DNA of 64,000 nucleotides, taken from CAIKZZ01 sp035604595. GTDB lineage: Bacteria; Pseudomonadota; Gammaproteobacteria; Steroidobacterales; Steroidobacteraceae. The translations under genes were made by a program, and so were the position numbers. Shown one piece after another: positions 44,915 to 53,375 of this stretch. How positions within the stretch are numbered: position 1 is the first letter of the stretch; each line of letters begins with the position of its first letter. Below the pieces are notes generated by a model. It was not told where the DNA came from, ran no database searches, and saw only the letters and a program-made list of their open reading frames with translations. The stretch lies in contig DATNIE010000021.1 in the NCBI GenBank assembly GCA_035604595.1, positions 38,766 through 102,765 on the forward strand, in the 5' to 3' direction.

Positions 44915-44943
44915 TTGACAGCGCGGGTCGCGGCTCGGATAAA
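44915..44943 (+). promoter_or_regulatory. Sigma-70 promoter of the inositol-monophosphatase-family gene
   Basis: TTGACA (44915-44920) and GATAAA (44938-44943) are 17 nt apart. The expected start near 44950 leaves at most a few leader bases before ATG 44952. An AAAGG before the ATG could be a ribosome binding site if transcription begins further upstream. Confidence 0.6.
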
Positions 44944-44951
44944 AGGCGACC

Positions 44952-45713
44952 ATGAACCACAGCGCCGAGCTACGCGCGGCACTCGAGGCTGCCGGGGCCG
45001 CCGCCCGCGTGATCCGCGAGCTGTACGCGAAGACCCTCGCCGTGCGCCTCAAGGAGGACAGCTCCCCCGTCACCGAGGCCGATCTCAGGGCCGAGGAGGC
45101 GATTCGCGGCGTGCTTGCATCACGCTTCCCCGGGCACGCCTTCTACGGCGAGGAGACCGGCCGGACCGGGTCCGGCGATTTCCTGTGGCTGGTCGATCCG
45201 ATCGACGGTACCAAGGCATTTGTACGCGGGTATCCGATGTTTTCGACGCAGATCGCACTGATGCGCGAGGGTACCCTGGTACTCGGCGTCTCGAGCGCGC
45301 CGCTCTACGGCGAACTCGCCTATGCCGAGCGTGGCCACGGGGCATGGCTCAACGACCGGCCGCTGCGGGTCAGCGAGGTGGCAACGATCGAGGCGGCCTC
45401 GCTGTCGGCCGGGAACCTAAGGACGCTGGCCACGGGTCCCGGCTGGGGCCGGTTCGGATCCGTGGTCGCGCAGGTGAACCGCATCCGCGGCTACGGCGAT
45501 TTCCTTCACTACCACCTGCTGGCGGGCGGGAAGATCGACGCGGTCGTCGAATCGGATGTCAACATCCTCGACATCGCGGCGCTCGTCACGGTCGTCGAGG
45601 AGGCGGGTGGCCGCTTCACGGCGCTCGACGGCACGCCGGTCGGCCTCGGCACCACGACCGTGCTCGCGACCAACTCGCGCCTGCACGGTCTGCTGCTGGC
45701 CGCGCTCGGCTGA
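44952..45713 (+). CDS. Inositol-monophosphatase family enzyme, possibly histidinol-phosphatase (HisN) type
   Basis: The protein has 253 residues. It shows the lithium-sensitive phosphatase motifs: SSPVTEADLRAEEAI, YGEETG (metal-binding Glu), LWLVDPIDGTKAFVRGYPMF (metal Asp cluster) and ESDVNILDIAALVTVVEEAGG. The family includes inositol, histidinol-phosphate and 3'-phosphoadenosine phosphatases. The DGTKAFVRG wording is closest to the histidinol-phosphatase branch, but the substrate is not settled. It is followed 12 nt later by the antiporter gene. Confidence 0.82.
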   Translation: MNHSAELRAALEAAGAAARVIRELYAKTLAVRLKEDSSPVTEADLRAEEAIRGVLASRFPGHAFYGEETGRTGSGDFLWLVDPIDGTKAFVRGYPMFSTQIALMREGTLVLGVSSAPLYGELAYAERGHGAWLNDRPLRVSEVATIEAASLSAGNLRTLATGPGWGRFGSVVAQVNRIRGYGDFLHYHLLAGGKIDAVVESDVNILDIAALVTVVEEAGGRFTALDGTPVGLGTTTVLATNSRLHGLLLAALG

Positions 45714-45725
45714 CGGCGGCTCGGC

Positions 45726-47492
45726 ATGAGCCTGACCGCCCAGGTCGCGCTGCTGCTCGCCGCCGCCGTGGTCGCGGTGCCGCTGTTTCGCAAGCTGCGG
45801 CTCGGCGCGGTCCTCGGCTATCTCGCCGCCGGCATGCTCGTGGGACCCTCGGGACTCGGGCTGATCAGCAACGTCGATGCGATTCTCCGGCTGGCCGAGT
45901 TCGGCGTCGTACTGCTGCTGTTCGTCATCGGCCTCGAGCTCCAGCCCTCGCGCCTGATCGCGATGCGCCGCACCGTGTTCGGCGTCGGCGCGCTACAGGT
46001 AGCGCTGACGACGCTAGTGCTCGCAGTCGTGGCATGGGCCTTCGGTGCGTCCCAGGGCAACGCAGTGCTGCTCGGCTTCGCGCTGTCCCTGTCCTCGACC
46101 GCACTCGTGCTGCAGGTGCTCGCCGAACGCGCCGAGCTCAAGGCCAACCACGCGCGCGCGGCGTTCGGCACACTGCTGTTCCAGGACATCGCGGCGATGG
46201 CCGTGCTGACGGTGCTGCCGCTGGTTGGCGCCTCGGCCGCGCATCCGGGCGGTGGCGCGCGCGGCTGGGTGACGGGTCTTGCCGCGCTTATCGTCGTGAT
46301 CGCCGGTGGCCGCTATGCGTTGCGCCCGCTCCTTCGGGTCGTGGCCGACAGCCGCATGCGCGAGACGTTCACGGCGACCGCGCTGCTGGTCGTGGTCGGC
46401 ACGGCGCTGCTTTTTTCGGCGACCGGCCTGTCGATGGCGCTCGGGGCGTTCATCGCCGGCGTGCTGCTCGCGGACTCGGAATACCGGCACGAGCTCGAGG
46501 CGGACATCGAGCCGTTCAAGGGTCTGCTGCTCGGCCTGTTCTTCATCGCGACCGGCATGTCGGCCAGCATCGCGACGCTGCTCGAGCGGCCGTCGGCGGT
46601 GCTCGGTCTGCTGGCGCTGCTGCTGGCGCTGAAGGCCGTGACCGGGTGGGTCGTCGCGCGGCTCACCGGCTACGCGGGCGCGGGCGCACGGCGCTTCGCG
46701 ACCGAACTGTGCGGCGGTGGCGAGTTCGCCTTCGTGCTGCTCGCGCTCGCGGCCCGCAGCCGACTGCTCGATCCGCAGACCGGCGACCTCATCGTAATCG
46801 TCGTCGCGCTGTCGATGATCGCGACGCCGTTGCTGATCAACGCCCACGCGTTTCTCGAGTCGTGGCTCGCGCCGGCGGCGGTGCCGGCGCCGTTCGATAC
46901 CCCGGAGCCAACGGAGCCGCGCGTGCTGATCGCAGGCTTCGGCCGGTTCGGGCAGATCGTCGGCCGCGTGCTGCGCGCCCGGGGCATTCGCTTCACGGCG
47001 CTTGAAGTCAGTCAGGCGCAGGTCGACTTCGTGCGGCGCTTCGGCAACAAGCTGTATTACGGGGACGCATCACGGCTTGAACTGCTGCACGCCGCCGGCG
47101 CCGGCCAGGCCGAGGTGCTGGTGATCGCGATCGACGACGTCGAAGCGTCGGTGCGGACCGCCGCGATGGTGCGCCGCCACTTCCCGGCGCTGAAGGTCCT
47201 GGCGCGCGCCCGCAACCGGCAGCACGCGTTCCGGCTGATGGATCTGGGGGTCGCGTCCGTCATCCGCGAGACCTACGCCTCGAGCCTCGAGGTGGCGCAC
47301 GAGACGCTCGTGGCGCTCGGCGTGCCGCCGGCCGAGGCTCGCCGCAGCGTCAAGCTGTTCCGCGAGCACGACGAGCACACGCTCGCCGCGCAGCAGGCGA
47401 TCGAGGAGGACCAGGAGAAGCTGATCGCCGCCGCCAAGGAATCGGCGGCCCAGCTCGAGCGCTTGTTCCAGTCGGATCTGAACCGCGACTGA
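45726..47492 (+). CDS. CPA2-type monovalent cation:proton antiporter with RCK domain (KefB/KefC-like)
   Basis: The protein has 588 residues. The N-terminal 380 residues carry about 12 membrane segments, with GYLAAGMLVGPSGLG, LFVIGLELQPSRL and LLFQDIAAMAVLTVLPL, the signatures of the CPA2 family. An RCK-N domain follows near 400-515 (VLIAGFGRFGQIVGRVLRARG, then YYGDASRLELL). The C-terminus is acidic and coiled. Kef proteins export K+ in exchange for protons when glutathione adducts signal electrophile stress. Glutathione synthetase is encoded in this window, but gating here is inference. Confidence 0.9.
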   Translation: MSLTAQVALLLAAAVVAVPLFRKLRLGAVLGYLAAGMLVGPSGLGLISNVDAILRLAEFGVVLLLFVIGLELQPSRLIAMRRTVFGVGALQVALTTLVLAVVAWAFGASQGNAVLLGFALSLSSTALVLQVLAERAELKANHARAAFGTLLFQDIAAMAVLTVLPLVGASAAHPGGGARGWVTGLAALIVVIAGGRYALRPLLRVVADSRMRETFTATALLVVVGTALLFSATGLSMALGAFIAGVLLADSEYRHELEADIEPFKGLLLGLFFIATGMSASIATLLERPSAVLGLLALLLALKAVTGWVVARLTGYAGAGARRFATELCGGGEFAFVLLALAARSRLLDPQTGDLIVIVVALSMIATPLLINAHAFLESWLAPAAVPAPFDTPEPTEPRVLIAGFGRFGQIVGRVLRARGIRFTALEVSQAQVDFVRRFGNKLYYGDASRLELLHAAGAGQAEVLVIAIDDVEASVRTAAMVRRHFPALKVLARARNRQHAFRLMDLGVASVIRETYASSLEVAHETLVALGVPPAEARRSVKLFREHDEHTLAAQQAIEEDQEKLIAAAKESAAQLERLFQSDLNRD

Positions 47493-47509
47493 GCCACGGT
47501 TGGCCGGCA

Positions 47510-48268
47510 TCAGTCGCTCAGGAACAGTCGCCTTCCCTCGACCACGATCTCGCGCATCGCGACCCGGTAGATCGCCGACAGCGACTCGGCAGTCAGGACC
47601 TCGACGGTCGGGCCGTGGACCCAGCGGCCGTCGCCGAACAGCAGCAGCGCCCGGTCCGCGAAGCGTGCCGCGAGCGCCGGGTCATGGAACGTCGCGAGCA
47701 CCGCGCGTCCGGCGTCGGCACGGGCTCGCAGCAGCTTCAGCACGTCGAGCTGGTGGTGCGGGTCGAGGTGATTCTGCGGCTCGTCGAGCAGCATCACGTC
47801 CGGGTCCTGCGCGAACACCGCGGCCAGCGCGACGCGGCGCCGCTCGCCGCCCGACAGCGTGTCGATTGCCCGACCGTCGAAGCCCTCGAGGTCGCACTGC
47901 GCGAGCGCCTCGCGCGCCACGGCGACGTCCCGTGCTCCCTCCCACTGCCACAGCTCGAGGTGTGGATGGCGTCCGACGAGCACCGCATCGAGCACGGTGC
48001 CGGGAAACGGGTCCTCCGTGACCTGGGTCAGCAGCCCCAAGCGCCGCGCCCGCTCGCGGCGCGGCCATTCGGCGAGCGCGCGGCCGCCGAGCGAGACGGT
48101 GCCGGAAGTCGGTGCGCGCAGCCCCGCGAGCGTATGGAGCGTCAGCGACTTGCCGGCGCCGTTCGCGCCGAGTACGCAGCCGAACTCGCCCGGACGCGCC
48201 GCAAAGGTGAGCCCCTGCACCAGCCGCCGGCCGGTTACCGACACCTCGAGCGCCGCCGCGGCGAGCAT
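47510..48268 (-). CDS. btuD: ABC transporter ATP-binding protein of the vitamin B12/siderophore type (BtuD-like)
   Basis: The protein has 252 residues. Walker A GANGAGKSL near residue 35, the signature LSGGERRRVALAAVFAQ, Walker B DVMLLDEPQNHLD and the switch ATFHDP are present. ATG 48268 is chosen over the open upstream frame. It belongs to the FepC/BtuD group that works with FecCD-type permeases. The matching permease is 3.4 kb away on the same strand, with pdxH and two plus-strand genes between. Proximity to btuB suggests cobalamin as substrate. Confidence 0.8.
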   Translation of the reverse strand: MLAAAALEVSVTGRRLVQGLTFAARPGEFGCVLGANGAGKSLTLHTLAGLRAPTSGTVSLGGRALAEWPRRERARRLGLLTQVTEDPFPGTVLDAVLVGRHPHLELWQWEGARDVAVAREALAQCDLEGFDGRAIDTLSGGERRRVALAAVFAQDPDVMLLDEPQNHLDPHHQLDVLKLLRARADAGRAVLATFHDPALAARFADRALLLFGDGRWVHGPTVEVLTAESLSAIYRVAMREIVVEGRRLFLSD

Positions 48269-48287
48269 CGGTTCTTGGAGCCCCTCG

Positions 48288-48992
48288 TCAGGGCTGCAGC
48301 CGCTGGACGTGCCAGGGCGTCGCCGCGAACGAATGGCCGTCGCCGATGGCAGCGAGCGAGCGGTTCCAAAGGGCCCGGTCATGGATCCGGTACTCACCCT
48401 CGACCCACAGCTCCACCGATTCGACCCACAGCCGGTAGCCTCCCCAGTGCGGCGGCCGCGGAACCACGACTCCCTGCGGGTCGTCGTTCGCCTCGTCGGC
48501 GTCGGGGCCGACGGGCGGGGTGTCGAAGCGCGTGGCCGCCGAGCGAAGCGCCTCGATCAGCTGATGTCGCGTGCCGATCGGCCGGCTCTGCTGGCTGGCC
48601 CAGGCGCCCAGCCGGCTTTGCCACGGCCGGCTCGCAAAATAATCGTCGCTCTCTCGCGCCGGAGCCTTGACCACAAAGCCCTCGATCCGCACCTGCCGGT
48701 GCAGCGCATCCCAGTGGAATAGCGCCGCGACCCGCGGGTCGGCGGCGAGTTCGGCTCCCTTGCGTGATTCGTAGTTGGTAAAAAACAGCAGGTAGCCCTG
48801 CGGCAGCACGATGTCCTTACACAACACGACTCGCGAACTCGGCTGGCCATTGGCGGCGACGGTCGACAGCACCATCGAATTCGGATTCGGCTGCACCTGC
48901 TCGTCAAACGCCTGGCGCAGCCAGGTGTCCGCGATCTGCAGCGGGTCGGGCGGCAGGGGATCGGGCAGCCACTGGGAGGGGACGGGGTTCAT
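48288..48992 (-). CDS. pdxH: Pyridoxamine 5'-phosphate oxidase
   Basis: The protein has 234 residues, near the family length of about 218. It oxidises pyridoxamine or pyridoxine 5'-phosphate to PLP with FMN. NSMVLSTVAANGQPSSRVVLCKD, FFTNYESRKGAELAADPRVAALFHW, RQVRIEGFV and the C-terminal PHWGGYRL and WVEGEYRIHDR-like region are all family marks. It ends 20 nt before btuD and may be cotranscribed with it. PLP users nearby are BioA and YggS. Confidence 0.94.
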   Translation of the reverse strand: MNPVPSQWLPDPLPPDPLQIADTWLRQAFDEQVQPNPNSMVLSTVAANGQPSSRVVLCKDIVLPQGYLLFFTNYESRKGAELAADPRVAALFHWDALHRQVRIEGFVVKAPARESDDYFASRPWQSRLGAWASQQSRPIGTRHQLIEALRSAATRFDTPPVGPDADEANDDPQGVVVPRPPHWGGYRLWVESVELWVEGEYRIHDRALWNRSLAAIGDGHSFAATPWHVQRLQP

Positions 48993-49444
48993 GAAGCAAT
49001 GTTAAGGCTTCGGTGAGCCACACGTAATCAGGGTTCCGCCGCAGTCGAGCCTCGCCGATCCACTATGGAGCCATCGCAGGCGCAGGAGAAGTGCGGTGGC
49101 CTCGCCCCGGACGGCCTATCGAAGCACGCTCGTGGCTGCGGCCCTCGCGGCCGGCTCGCTCGAGGTCGCACCGGCCACACCGGCCGAGGACGGCGGCTGG
49201 CCCGGCGGCCGCGGCGGTCCCGCGGGCGCGGCGTGCCGCTGGTGCGGGTGCCGGGTGTGCTGGCAGGACGGCTGGCGATCCTCGCCGGCCTCGCCGTGGC
49301 CGCCCCCGCGGGTGGGCCTTTCCGTCCGCGGTCCGGCCGTGCCGCCGACGGCCGCGCAGCGGACGGGGCGCTGACGCGGCGCCCGCGAAGCTGACAGAAT
49401 CCTCGTCCGGCCCCGGACCTCACCGGGGCCAACGAGGAGACGAC
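48993..49444. other. Region between pdxH and tyrA, no convincing gene
   Basis: Long open frames here (for example 49096-49374 plus) are Gly/Pro/Arg-rich, as expected for random frames in GC-rich DNA, and show no family-like motif. The frame of tyrA is also open through it. The right end holds the tyrA promoter and its GAGGAG ribosome binding site. A short promoter for pdxH is expected at the left end but not clear. Confidence 0.4.
49371..49400 (+). promoter_or_regulatory. Candidate tyrA promoter
   Basis: CTGACG (49371-49376) and CAGAAT (49395-49400) are 18 nt apart, close to the sigma-70 pattern. The start would lie about 38 nt before the GTG start codon. Confidence 0.45.
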
Positions 49445-50566
49445 GTGCCGGAGCCACAGACCTTGGAGCAGCTGCGTGAGCGCCTGACGGACATCGACCG
49501 CGAGCTGATCGCGCTGATCGCCGAGCGGCAGCGCCTGTCGCGCGAGGTCGAGCGCGCCAAACGCGCCACCGGCCACGCAACACGGGATTATCGGCGGGAG
49601 CGCGAGGTGATCCTGGGCGTTCGCGCCCACGCCGAGCGGCACGGCGTGTCCCCCGGGATCGCCGAGCAGATCTTGCGGCTGCTGATCAGGAGCTCGCTCG
49701 CAACCCAGGAGCAGGCCCGCGTCGCCGCCGCGGGCCAGGGCAGCGGCCGGCGCGCGCTGGTGATCGGGGGCCGCGGCAAGATGGGCCGCTGGTTCGCCGA
49801 CTTCCTCGCCTCGCAGGGCTTTGGCGTTGAGATCGCCGATCCGGCGGGGCCGGTCGAGGGTTATCCGCATATTCCCCGCTGGGAGGACTCGCCGCTCGAG
49901 CAGCACCTGATCGTGGTGGCGACCCCGCTTGGCATCACGGCCGGCGTCCTGCACGCGCTCGCGGCCCGCCGGCCGCGGGGACTCGTGGTCGATCTCGCCT
50001 CGGTCAAGACGCCGTTGCGCACGGGCCTCGACGCCCTGGTGCGTGCCGGCGTGCGCGTCACCTCGCTGCACCCGATGTTCGGGCCGGACACCGACCTCTT
50101 GTCCGGGCGCCACGTGATCTACGTCAACCTCGGCGACGCCGGCGCGCTCGCCGAAGCCCAGGAGCTGTTTGCACCGACCATGGCGGAGCAGGTCGTGATG
50201 GGCCTCGACGAACACGACCGGCTGATCGCCTACGTGCTCGGCCTGTCGCACGCGGTCAATATTGCGTTCTTCACCGCACTCGCCGAGAGCGGCGAGGCGG
50301 CGCCGCGCCTGGCGCGCATGTCGAGCACGACCTTCGATGCACAGCTCGAGGTCGCGAGCCGCGTGGCCGAGGACTCGCCGGCACTGTATTTCGAGATCCA
50401 GGCCCTCAATGAGTACGGCACCGAGTCGCTGACGGCCCTGCTGTTCGCCGTCGAGCGGCTGCGGGCGACCGTGCGCTCGCAGGACAGCGCCGGGTTCCGC
50501 CAGATGATGGAGCGCGGTCGCAGCTACCTGCACACCCGGCCGCAGCCGGGCCGGGAGCCGGCGTGA
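49445..50566 (+). CDS. tyrA: Bifunctional chorismate mutase/prephenate dehydrogenase
   Basis: The protein has 373 residues from GTG 49445, preceded by GAGGAGACGAC. The chorismate mutase domain (about 1-90) shows LRERLTDIDRELIALIAERQ and RDYRREREVI. The prephenate dehydrogenase domain (about 100-373) has the NAD loop ALVIGGRGKMGRWFADF, VDLASVKTPL, SLHPMFGPD and VLGLSHAVNIAFF. It converts chorismate to 4-hydroxyphenylpyruvate for tyrosine. This is the E. coli type fusion. It ends in a GTGA overlap with the diguanylate cyclase gene. Confidence 0.95.
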   Translation: MPEPQTLEQLRERLTDIDRELIALIAERQRLSREVERAKRATGHATRDYRREREVILGVRAHAERHGVSPGIAEQILRLLIRSSLATQEQARVAAAGQGSGRRALVIGGRGKMGRWFADFLASQGFGVEIADPAGPVEGYPHIPRWEDSPLEQHLIVVATPLGITAGVLHALAARRPRGLVVDLASVKTPLRTGLDALVRAGVRVTSLHPMFGPDTDLLSGRHVIYVNLGDAGALAEAQELFAPTMAEQVVMGLDEHDRLIAYVLGLSHAVNIAFFTALAESGEAAPRLARMSSTTFDAQLEVASRVAEDSPALYFEIQALNEYGTESLTALLFAVERLRATVRSQDSAGFRQMMERGRSYLHTRPQPGREPA

Positions 50567-51684
50567 GCGAGACGGGCGGAGAGCGGCGGGGCACCCCCGA
50601 GCGCGCTGAGGTCGACGAGCTGCGGGCGCGTCTGCGCAGCCAGCGGGAGGCCGCGGCCGCCAACGAGCAGAAGTGGCAACGCACGCGCGAGCGTGAGCTC
50701 GAGCTCTTGGCCGCCGAGACCCTGCCGGAGCTGTTCAGGGCGCTGACCAGCGGCATGGCCGCGAGCTACGCGCTCGATGCCGTGCAGCTCGTGCTCGAGG
50801 ACCCCAATCACGAGATCCGCCACCTGCTGCTCGGCGGCGGCGACCGGCCGGAGGAGTTCCCAGGCGTGACCTTCGTGGACACGCTTGCAGGCCTCGCGCC
50901 GCAGGTCGGTGCGCTGCGCCAGCCGTGGCTCGGCGCCTGGGTCCGTGCCGACCACGAGCTGCTGTTCCCCGGGCAGCGCGAGCTCAAGTCACTCGCACTG
51001 CTGCCGCTCAGGCGCCAGGCGCAGCTGGTCGGCGTACTGTGCTTCGGCAGTCGCGACCCGGAGCGCTTCACCCACCGGCTCGGCGCGCATTTTCTGCTGC
51101 ACCTCGCCGGCGTCACGGCCGTGTGCCTCGAGAATGCTGCCAATCGCGCACGCGTGCTGCGCAGCGGGCTGGCCGACTACCTGACCGGCTGGCACAACCG
51201 GCGCTACCTGCAGTCGCGCCTGCGAGAGGAACTCGCCCGTGCACAGCGCGGCGGCACGATCGTCGCGTGCTTGATGATCGACGTCGACCACTTCAAGGTC
51301 CTCAATGACAGCTGCGGCCACCTGGGGGGCGATGAGGCGCTGCGCGAGGTCACGGCGCGCATCGAAGGTCAGATCCGGGCGAGCGACACTGCGGCGCGTT
51401 TCGGTGGCGATGAGTTCGCGCTGCTGCTGCCGGAGACCTCGGCCGAGGACGCCGTGCGCCTCGCGGAGCGGATACGCGCGGCGATGAAGGCACCGGTCGG
51501 CGTCGGCGGCGCTGAGACCCGGACGGTGACGCTGTCGATCGGTGCCGCGGCGGTGTCGCCGCGCCGCACGGACGGGGACCTGAAGGCACTGGCCGACCGG
51601 CTGCTCGCCGACGCCGACGCGGCACTCTACGCGGCCAAGGCAGCTGGCCGGGACCGGGTGGCGAGCAGCGTCGCGGCCGGCTGA
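50563..51684 (+). CDS. Diguanylate cyclase with DUF484/GAF-like sensor domain
   Basis: The protein has 373 residues. A coiled N-terminus (about 15-55) leads to a DUF484/GAF-like domain (about 55-210: LFRALTSGMAASYALDAVQLVL, then SLALLPLRRQAQLVGVLCFGSRD). The GGDEF domain (about 215-370) has YLTGWHNRRYLQSRL, MIDVDHFKVLNDSCGHLGGDEAL and the active site GGDEF at 281-285. An RASD inhibitory site at 272-275 lies five residues before it, so product inhibition is expected. It makes c-di-GMP, which could influence the pilus genes in this window. Translation is coupled to tyrA. Confidence 0.92.
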   Translation: MSETGGERRGTPERAEVDELRARLRSQREAAAANEQKWQRTRERELELLAAETLPELFRALTSGMAASYALDAVQLVLEDPNHEIRHLLLGGGDRPEEFPGVTFVDTLAGLAPQVGALRQPWLGAWVRADHELLFPGQRELKSLALLPLRRQAQLVGVLCFGSRDPERFTHRLGAHFLLHLAGVTAVCLENAANRARVLRSGLADYLTGWHNRRYLQSRLREELARAQRGGTIVACLMIDVDHFKVLNDSCGHLGGDEALREVTARIEGQIRASDTAARFGGDEFALLLPETSAEDAVRLAERIRAAMKAPVGVGGAETRTVTLSIGAAAVSPRRTDGDLKALADRLLADADAALYAAKAAGRDRVASSVAAG

Positions 51685-51694
51685 GCGGCCGGCA

Positions 51695-52687
51695 TCAGGT
51701 CGCGGGCTGCGCGCGGCGCATCAGCGCCAGAAACAGTGGCACGCCGACGATCGCCGTCAGCGCGCCGACCGGCAGCTGCCGCGGGGCGAGCACAGTGCGC
51801 GACACGAGGTCCGCGATCACGACCAGCGTGCCGCCCGCCAGCGCCGCGGCCGGCACGACGCGCCGGTGATCCGAGCCGATCAGCAGCCGTACCAGGTGCG
51901 GGGTCACGAGCCCGACGAACCCGATCGACCCGACGTTCGTCACCGTGGCCGCGGTCAGTACGCTGGCGGCGACGAACAGCGCACCGCGGAGCGGCGCGAC
52001 CGGGAGGCCGAGCAGCTGCGCCTGCACGTCGCCCCGCGCCAGCACGTTGAGCGGTCGCGCCGCGAGCACGCCGAGCGGCATCGCGATCGCCACGAGTGAC
52101 AACAGAGCCACCGGCGATCCGGCCCACGACAGGTCACCCATCAGCCAGAACACCATGCCGCGCAACACCGTCGGATCTCCGGCCGCCAGCAGCAGACTCA
52201 CGAGCGCACCGGTGCCGGCCGCGACCACGACGCCGGTCAACAGCAGGCGAGTCGGGGTCCAGCCGCCGGGTCCCTTGGCGAGCGTGAACACCACCAGCGT
52301 TGCCGCGAGCGCACCGCCGAAGGCCGCCCCCTGGACGCCGAAGGTGCCGGCGCCTAGCAGCATCGCCGTCAGTGCCGCGACCGCGGCGCCGCCTGAGACG
52401 CCGAGCACGTAAGGATCCGCCAGCGGGTTTCTGAGCAGCACCTGCATGCACACGCCTGCGAGCGCGAGCAGAGCACCGGCGCCGAAGGCAGTCAGCGCGC
52501 GCGGCAGCCGCAGCTGCAAAACGAGCGACCTGGCGAGCGGATCGGTCCCGGCTGCGAGCCCGCGCCACAGCCCGACGGGGCCGGGTCCGGCGCTGCCGAT
52601 CGACACCGAGGCCACGAGCGCTGCGGCCGCGAGCAGCGCGAGCCCGACGAGCACCAGCCAGGGACGACGAACCAGGGTCACGAACAC
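51695..52687 (-). CDS. btuC: FecCD-type ABC transporter permease (BtuC-like)
   Basis: The protein has 330 residues from GTG 52687, which has GAGG 7 nt upstream; a second GTG at 52681 is possible. About ten membrane segments are visible, with LQLRLPRALTAFGAGALLALAG, MQVLLRNPLADPYVLGVSGGA and IGFVGLVTPHLVRLLIGSDHR, all FecCD signatures. It should form a transporter with the BtuD-like ATPase. No substrate-binding protein gene is seen. Cobalamin is inferred from the nearby btuB; a siderophore or haem cannot be excluded. Confidence 0.82.
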   Translation of the reverse strand: MFVTLVRRPWLVLVGLALLAAAALVASVSIGSAGPGPVGLWRGLAAGTDPLARSLVLQLRLPRALTAFGAGALLALAGVCMQVLLRNPLADPYVLGVSGGAAVAALTAMLLGAGTFGVQGAAFGGALAATLVVFTLAKGPGGWTPTRLLLTGVVVAAGTGALVSLLLAAGDPTVLRGMVFWLMGDLSWAGSPVALLSLVAIAMPLGVLAARPLNVLARGDVQAQLLGLPVAPLRGALFVAASVLTAATVTNVGSIGFVGLVTPHLVRLLIGSDHRRVVPAAALAGGTLVVIADLVSRTVLAPRQLPVGALTAIVGVPLFLALMRRAQPAT

Positions 52688-52750
52688 GGAGCGGCCTCGG
52701 CGACGACGCGGCGGGCGCCAGCGTACCCGGAACGGGGCGTCTGCGGCAGA

Positions 52751-52780
52751 TTGGCCCGGCCGGGACCCCTGTGAAAGAAT
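52751..52780 (+). promoter_or_regulatory. Candidate rppH promoter
   Basis: TTGGCC (52751-52756) and AAGAAT (52775-52780) are 18 nt apart, 28 nt before the rppH start. Confidence 0.35.
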
Positions 52781-52807
52781 CCGCCCGCGAGGCGTTCCGA
52801 GGAGGCC

Positions 52808-53356
52808 ATGAGCGACTGGATCGACGAGGACGGCTATCGCGCCAATGTCGGCATCGTGCTGATGCGGGACGACGGGCGGGTATTCCTCGGCGGTCGCCCC
52901 GGCGGGCGCGGCTGGCAGTTCCCTCAGGGCGGCATCCGCCGCGACGAGTCGCTCGAGCAGGCGCTGTACCGTGAGCTCGAGGAGGAGATCGGACTCGCGA
53001 CAACCGACGTCTCGTACCTCGGCGAGACCCGGGACTGGCTGCGCTACAAGCTGCCAAAAAAGTACGTGCGGCGTCACGGTACGCCGCTGTGCATTGGCCA
53101 GAAGCAGCGCTGGGTGCTGCTGCGTTTCCGGGGCGGCGATGAGCGTCTGCGCTTCGATGCCACGACCGAGCGGCCCGAATTCGATCGCTGGCGCTGGGCC
53201 GAGTTCTGGGACCCGGTGCGCGAGGTTATCTTCTTCAAGAGGGACGTCTATCGCCAGGCGCTGCACGAGCTTGGCCGGATCGCCTTTCCCGAAGGGTTGC
53301 CGCCGTACCCCGCGTGGTGGGCAGCCGAACAGTCGGCGCCGGGCGCCCAGGGCTGA
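52808..53356 (+). CDS. rppH: RNA pyrophosphohydrolase RppH (Nudix family)
   Basis: The protein has 182 residues. It starts SDWIDEDGYRANVGIVL, and the Nudix box (residues 41-63, GGIRRDESLEQALYREL then EEEIGL) is perfect. TRDWLRYKLPKKYVRR and IGQKQRWVLLRF are RppH marks. It removes pyrophosphate from 5'-triphosphate mRNA ends to trigger decay. GAGGAGG 2 nt before ATG is a strong if close binding site. It faces away from btuC. Confidence 0.95.
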   Translation: MSDWIDEDGYRANVGIVLMRDDGRVFLGGRPGGRGWQFPQGGIRRDESLEQALYRELEEEIGLATTDVSYLGETRDWLRYKLPKKYVRRHGTPLCIGQKQRWVLLRFRGGDERLRFDATTERPEFDRWRWAEFWDPVREVIFFKRDVYRQALHELGRIAFPEGLPPYPAWWAAEQSAPGAQG

Positions 53357-53375
53357 GCCGGCGCGACCCCGGCCC

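Noticed and set aside
44516..47005. 829-codon plus-strand open frame
   Set aside because: It runs through the riboswitch, the phosphatase and the antiporter in a wrong frame. The real genes show clear motifs; this frame is Arg/Gly-rich without any.
49096..49374. 92-codon plus-strand frame with a secretion-like start
   Set aside because: The hydrophobic start is short, the body is Gly/Pro/Trp-rich without pattern, and there is no good ribosome binding site. It ends at the probable tyrA -35 box.
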